Source of the DNA: Heracleum sosnowskyi
Taxonomy: Eukaryota; Streptophyta; Magnoliopsida; Apiales; Apiaceae
Assembly: GCA_030848705.1 (NCBI GenBank)
Contig: JAUIZM010000025.1
Location: forward strand, 1,798,001 to 1,862,000
Length of the DNA stretch: 64,000 nt
Reading direction: 5' to 3'
Position numbers and translations under genes: made by a program. The notes under the pieces are model-generated. The model worked only from the letters and a program-made list of their open reading frames with translations. It made no database searches and was not told the origin of the DNA. Below are positions 60,062-64,000 of the stretch, piece after piece (position 1 is the first letter of the stretch; each line of letters begins with the position of its first letter).

Positions 60062-61421
60062 TGATAAGCGTGAGCTTTATCCTAATTTTGTCCCTATATT
60101 TTAAGTTATTTTGTATTGATTTGGATTTTTATTTAATAAATTATATTGTTTTATTGTAGGTATCAAGGAGTTCGAATTAAATATGGATTAGAATTTAAAA
60201 GGAAAGAGTTGGAGATTTATTTGATTAAAATTCGGATTTGATGACCCACTTGCGCAGTTCACACTGTTTGGGCCATAACCGGAGTTCTACAAGTCCGATT
60301 CAGATGATTCAACAGCCCACAGAAAGCTTATGAGAAGGGCTTTAATTCAGAAGTGGCCTTGATATTAAAATAAAGCCGAGTCGGTCCAGAAACAGAGCCA
60401 AACAGTCAGCTACGAATTTCTATTATTGGAATTCAATTCTGTTTGGGAAAATCTCCTTGTATTTGTATTAAATAATTAAAAACACTTTTATTATAGATAT
60501 TATTAGATATAGATCAGACCTAATACAAGAGAAAAGGGAGAGAGAACGAAAGAGAGAAGAAGCCGCACAAGGAAGGAGGAGAAGCCATCAACGGAGAAGG
60601 ATTCAACAATTGAAGACATTCAATTGGCTTTGTTTTCTCTAATCTTTTATTTATCTCTTCTTATGAATATGTGTTGGTTATCTTGGGATTGTTTTAAGAT
60701 CTATATTATGAACTAATTGTATAAAGTTGGGATTTTTATGGAAACCTAGCATGAGATTATTGGTGTTTTGTTAAAAAGTACTGTATGCAGTTCTACGGTT
60801 TACTCATTCAAGTATTTTTCATGCTAATACTTGCTATTGTTTGATCAACTTTAGTGGGTTAATGAGTTAATTATAATATCGAGAGAATTATAGTTAATTG
60901 ACATAAAACTTGAATGGTGCATGCTTATATCTTCTGATTATAATATTGTTACGGTATAGACATATATTGTGACCATGCATAGCTTTGTGAATTGGTGTTT
61001 AATTGTATTCTGAGGAGTAAATTTGGCATAGACATATGTTAGTTTACTTGGTAGGAATTATACCATAGTGATTTCGAGAGAAACCTATGACCATGAAATT
61101 CTAGCTAGTGAACTGTGGAATTGTTATAGTGCTACGCTACTCTTTTACCGATTTTCATGTGTTAGGGGGAAGTAATTATCCTGACTTATCTTATCATATT
61201 TGAAAACTCTCTTTGCTAGTATAATTTAGTTGGTTAATTTAGTTGTTATTATTAATTTAGTTATAAAACCATCAATCAACTTTTGTGTTCGATAACCGAA
61301 TTGTTTGATATTACTTGCGATTAATACAAACATACAGTCCTTGAGGAACGATATCTGGTATTCACTACTATATTACTTGTTTGCGATTGTGTACACTTGC
61401 ACATTTATATTTTATGCAACA
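60062..61421 (+). repeat. Outer 3' LTR (1360 bp), diverged subfamily
   Basis: Starts TGATAAGCGTGAGC and ends TTTTATGCAACA, so both LTR ends are intact. It aligns with the 5' LTR along its whole length but with many substitutions and small indels, roughly 10-20 percent by eye (not computed). The last 120 bp are most conserved. GGGAG follows immediately. This LTR is either older than the 5'/middle pair or from another subfamily. Confidence 0.93.
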
Positions 61422-61426
61422 GGGAG
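61422..61426 (+). repeat. Target site duplication GGGAG, right copy
   Basis: GGGAG follows the CA end of the outer LTR and then continues as CTATACGAG, the normal satellite continuation. It pairs with 48863-48867. Confidence 0.9.
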
Positions 61427-64000
61427 CTATACGAGAAAAATGGAGAAAAATTGTAGCGGGCCGGTTTGTGGATATTTTCTCATAATGTGACCCTTTGGGT
61501 TTATAGAATTGCAGAAAAGTTCATTTGGGGCTGTCTGTGCCTGAATCGGAGCAGATACCAGGAGACGCCCGATTACGTTTACTTCTAAAGGGAGCTATAC
61601 AAGAAAAATGGGGAAAAATTGAAGCGGGCCCTTTTGTAGATATTTTCTCGTAGTTTGACCCTATGGGTTTATAGAGTTGCAGAAAACTTCATTTGCGGCT
61701 ATCCGTGCCTGAATCGGAGCAGATACCAGGAGACGCCCGATTACGTTTACTTCTAAAGGGAGCTATTCGAGAAAAATGGAGAAAAATTGAAGCGGGCCGG
61801 TTTGTGGATATTTTCTCGTAGTGTGACCCTTTGGGTTTATAGAATTGCAAAAAATTTCATTTGGGGCTGTCTGTGCCTGAATCGGAGCAGATACCAGGAG
61901 ACGCCCGATTACGTTTACCTCTAAAGGGAGCTATACAAGGAAAATGGGTAAAAATTGAAGCGGGCCATTTTGTTGATATTTTCTCGTAGTTTGACCCTAT
62001 GGGTTTATAGAGTTGCAGAAAACTTCATTTGCGGCTGTACGTGCCTGAATCGGAGCAGATACTAGGAGACGCCCGATTACGTTTACTTCTAAAGGGAGCT
62101 ATACAAGGAAAATGGAGAAAAATTGAAGCGGGCCGGTTTGTGGATATTTTCTCGTAGTGTGACCCTATGGGTTTATAGAATTGTAGAAAAGTTCATTTGG
62201 GGCTGTCTGTGTCTGAATCGGAGCAGATACCAGGAGACGCCCGATTACGTTTACCTCTAAAGGGAGCTATACAAGGAAAATGGGGAAAAATTGACGCGGG
62301 CCGTTTTGTAGATATTTTCTCGTAGTTTGACCCTATGGGTTTATAGAGTTGCAGAAAACTTCATTTGCGGCTGTCCGTGCCTGAATCGGAGCAGATACGA
62401 GGAGACGCCCGATTACGTTTACTTCTAAAGGGAGCTATACAAGGAAAATGGAGAAAAATTGAAGCGGGCCGGTTTGTGGATATTTTCTCGTAGTGTGACC
62501 CTATTGGTTTATAGAATTGCAGAAAAGTTCATTTGGGGCTGTCTGTGCCTGAATCGGAGCAGATACCAGGAGACGCCCGATTACGTTTACCTCTAAAGGG
62601 AGCTATACAAGGAAAATGGGTAAAAATTGAAGCGGGCCATTTTGTTGATATTTTCTCGTAGTTTGACCCTATGGGTTTATAGAGTTGCAGAAAACTTCAT
62701 TTGCGGCTGTCCGTGCCTGAATCGGAGCAGATACTAGGAGACGCCCGATTACGTTTACTTCTAAAGGGAGCTATACAAGAAAAATGGGGAAAAATTGAAG
62801 CGGGCCCTTTTGTAGATATTTTCTCGTAGTTTGACCCTTTGGGTTTATAGAGTTGCAGAAAACTTCATTTGCGGCTGTCCGTGCCTGAATCGGAGCAGAT
62901 ACCAGGAGATGCCCGATTACGTTTACTTCTAAAGGGAGCTATACGAGAAAAATGGAGAAAAATTGAAGCGGGCCGGTTTGTGAATATTTTCTCGTAGTGT
63001 GACCCTTTGGGTTTATAGAATTGCAGAAAAGTTCATTTGGGGCTGTCTGTGCCTGAATCGGAGCAGATACCAGGAGACGCCCGATTACGTTTACCTCTAA
63101 AGGGAGCTATACAAGGAAAATGGGTAAAAATTGAAGCGGGCCATTTTGTTGATATTTTCTCGTAGTTTGACCCTATGGGTTTATAGAGTTGCAGAAAACT
63201 TCATTTGCGGCTGTACGTGCCTGAATCGGAGCAGATACTAGGAGACGCCCGATTACGTTTACTTCTAAATGGAGCTATACAAGGAAAATGGAGAAAAATT
63301 GAAGCGGGCCGGTTTGTGGATATTTTCTCGTAGTGTGACCCTATGGGTTTATAGAATTGTAGAAAAGTTCATTTGGGGCTGTCTGTGCCTGAATCGGAGC
63401 AGATACCAGGAGACGCCCGATTACGTTTACCTCTAAAGGGAGCTATACAAGGAAAATGGGGAAAAATTGACGCGGGCCGTTTTGTAGATATTTTCTCGTA
63501 GTTTGACCCTATGGGTTTATAGAGTTGCAGAAAACTTCATTTGCGGCTGTCCGTGCCTGAATCGGAGCAGATACGAGGAGACGCCCGATTACGTTTACTT
63601 CTAAAGGGAGCTATACAAGGAAAATGGAGAAAAATTGAAGCGGGCCGGTTTGTGGATATTTTCTCGTAGTGTGACCCTATTGGTTTATAGAATTGCAGAA
63701 AAGTTCATTTGGGGCTGTCTGTGCCTGAATCGGAGCAGATACCAGGAGACGCCCGATTACGTTTACCTCTAAAGGGAGCTATACAAGGAAAATGGGTAAA
63801 AATTGAAGCGGGCCATTTTGTTGATATTTTCTCGTAGTTTGACCCTATGGGTTTATAGAGTTGCAGAAAACTTCATTTGCGGCTGTCCGTGCCTGAATCG
63901 GAGCAGATACTAGGAGACGCCCGATTACGTTTACTTCTAAAGGGAGCTATACAAGAAAAATGGGGAAAAATTGAAGCGGGCCCTTTTGTAGATATTTTCT
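61427..64000 (+). repeat. 168-bp satellite array, right of the element
   Basis: About 15 monomers of the right-domain type, in phase with the array left of the element. The first monomer carries ATTGTAGCGG and the AATGTGACCCTTT variant expected next in the higher-order repeat. Some private changes are present (AGCTATTCGAG near 61764, TGTGAATATT near 62981). The array runs off the window. The 61-codon frame across the LTR/satellite border is fortuitous. Confidence 0.96.

Larger units (their letters stand above)
48868..61421 (+). mobile_element. Composite Athila-type Ty3/gypsy LTR retrotransposon
   Basis: The order is 5' LTR, primer binding site, gag-pol frame, 3' noncoding region, purine tract, truncated LTR, duplicated 3' internal segment, purine tract, then a complete but diverged LTR. 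Both ends obey TG...CA, and a 5-bp GGGAG duplication flanks the whole 12554-bp unit. The Athila assignment rests on the tRNA-Asp-type primer site, the CDLGASINLMP protease motif, the Gag with a single zinc knuckle fused to Pol, and the lack of a visible chromodomain. An env-like frame, common in the lineage, is not visible. The extra LTR and duplicated segment show that the locus was rebuilt after insertion, or that a recombinant was involved. Confidence 0.92.

Noticed and set aside
48868..61421. Two complete independent nested retrotransposons
   Set aside because: There is only one gag-pol and one pair of target duplications. The extra LTR has only 0.7 kb of internal sequence before it.
61305..61490. 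61-codon frame across the LTR end and satellite
   Set aside because: It crosses the element boundary, so it is fortuitous.

Overview
This window looks like plant heterochromatin, probably a centromeric or pericentromeric satellite block. Tandem 168-bp satellite monomers fill 1-48867 and 61427-64000, about 80 percent of the window. The rest is a Ty3/gypsy LTR retrotransposon of the plant Athila type. The evidence for a plant is the Athila-style Gag-Pol, the tRNA-Asp-type primer binding site and the LTR structure. I do not recognise the satellite family and cannot name the species. There are no host genes, no rRNA or canonical tRNA genes, and no CRISPR array.

Layout: (a) 1-11704, satellite in the plus orientation (orientation is arbitrary), with a 3186-bp higher-order duplication. 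(b) 11704/11705, an out-of-register deletion junction. (c) 12367-17025, a satellite block in the opposite orientation, inserted at the centre of a small dyad in the monomer; the flanking array resumes in perfect register. (d) 17026-21265, plus-strand array like the left part. (e) 21266-27180, two copies of a 17/19-monomer block whose crossover monomer can be seen. (f) 27181-48867, a different, highly homogenised domain built on an approximately 11-monomer (1848-bp) higher-order repeat, with nested 4368-, 4536- and 840-bp duplications. (g) 48868-61421, a composite Athila-like element flanked by a 5-bp target duplication (GGGAG). (h) 61427-64000, the same higher-order array continuing in phase.

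The element has a 1374-bp 5' LTR, a tRNA-Asp-like primer binding site and one uninterrupted 1794-codon gag-pol frame (Gag, zinc knuckle, protease, RT, RNase H, integrase). It then has about 2.4 kb of noncoding 3' sequence without an env-like gene, a 3' LTR cut off after 1164 bp, a second copy of the last 0.7 kb of the internal region, and a second, clearly diverged LTR. The 5' LTR and the truncated LTR differ at one base that I could find, so that part is very young. The outermost LTR belongs to an older or different subfamily, yet it carries the matching target duplication, so the locus is a chimera.

The main interest is structural. The window records satellite evolution through nested duplications, crossover monomers, an inverted insertion with microhomology, and a chimeric retroelement. 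The short open frames in the satellite are not genes: they start with TTG and arise from one 2-bp-shorter monomer variant.
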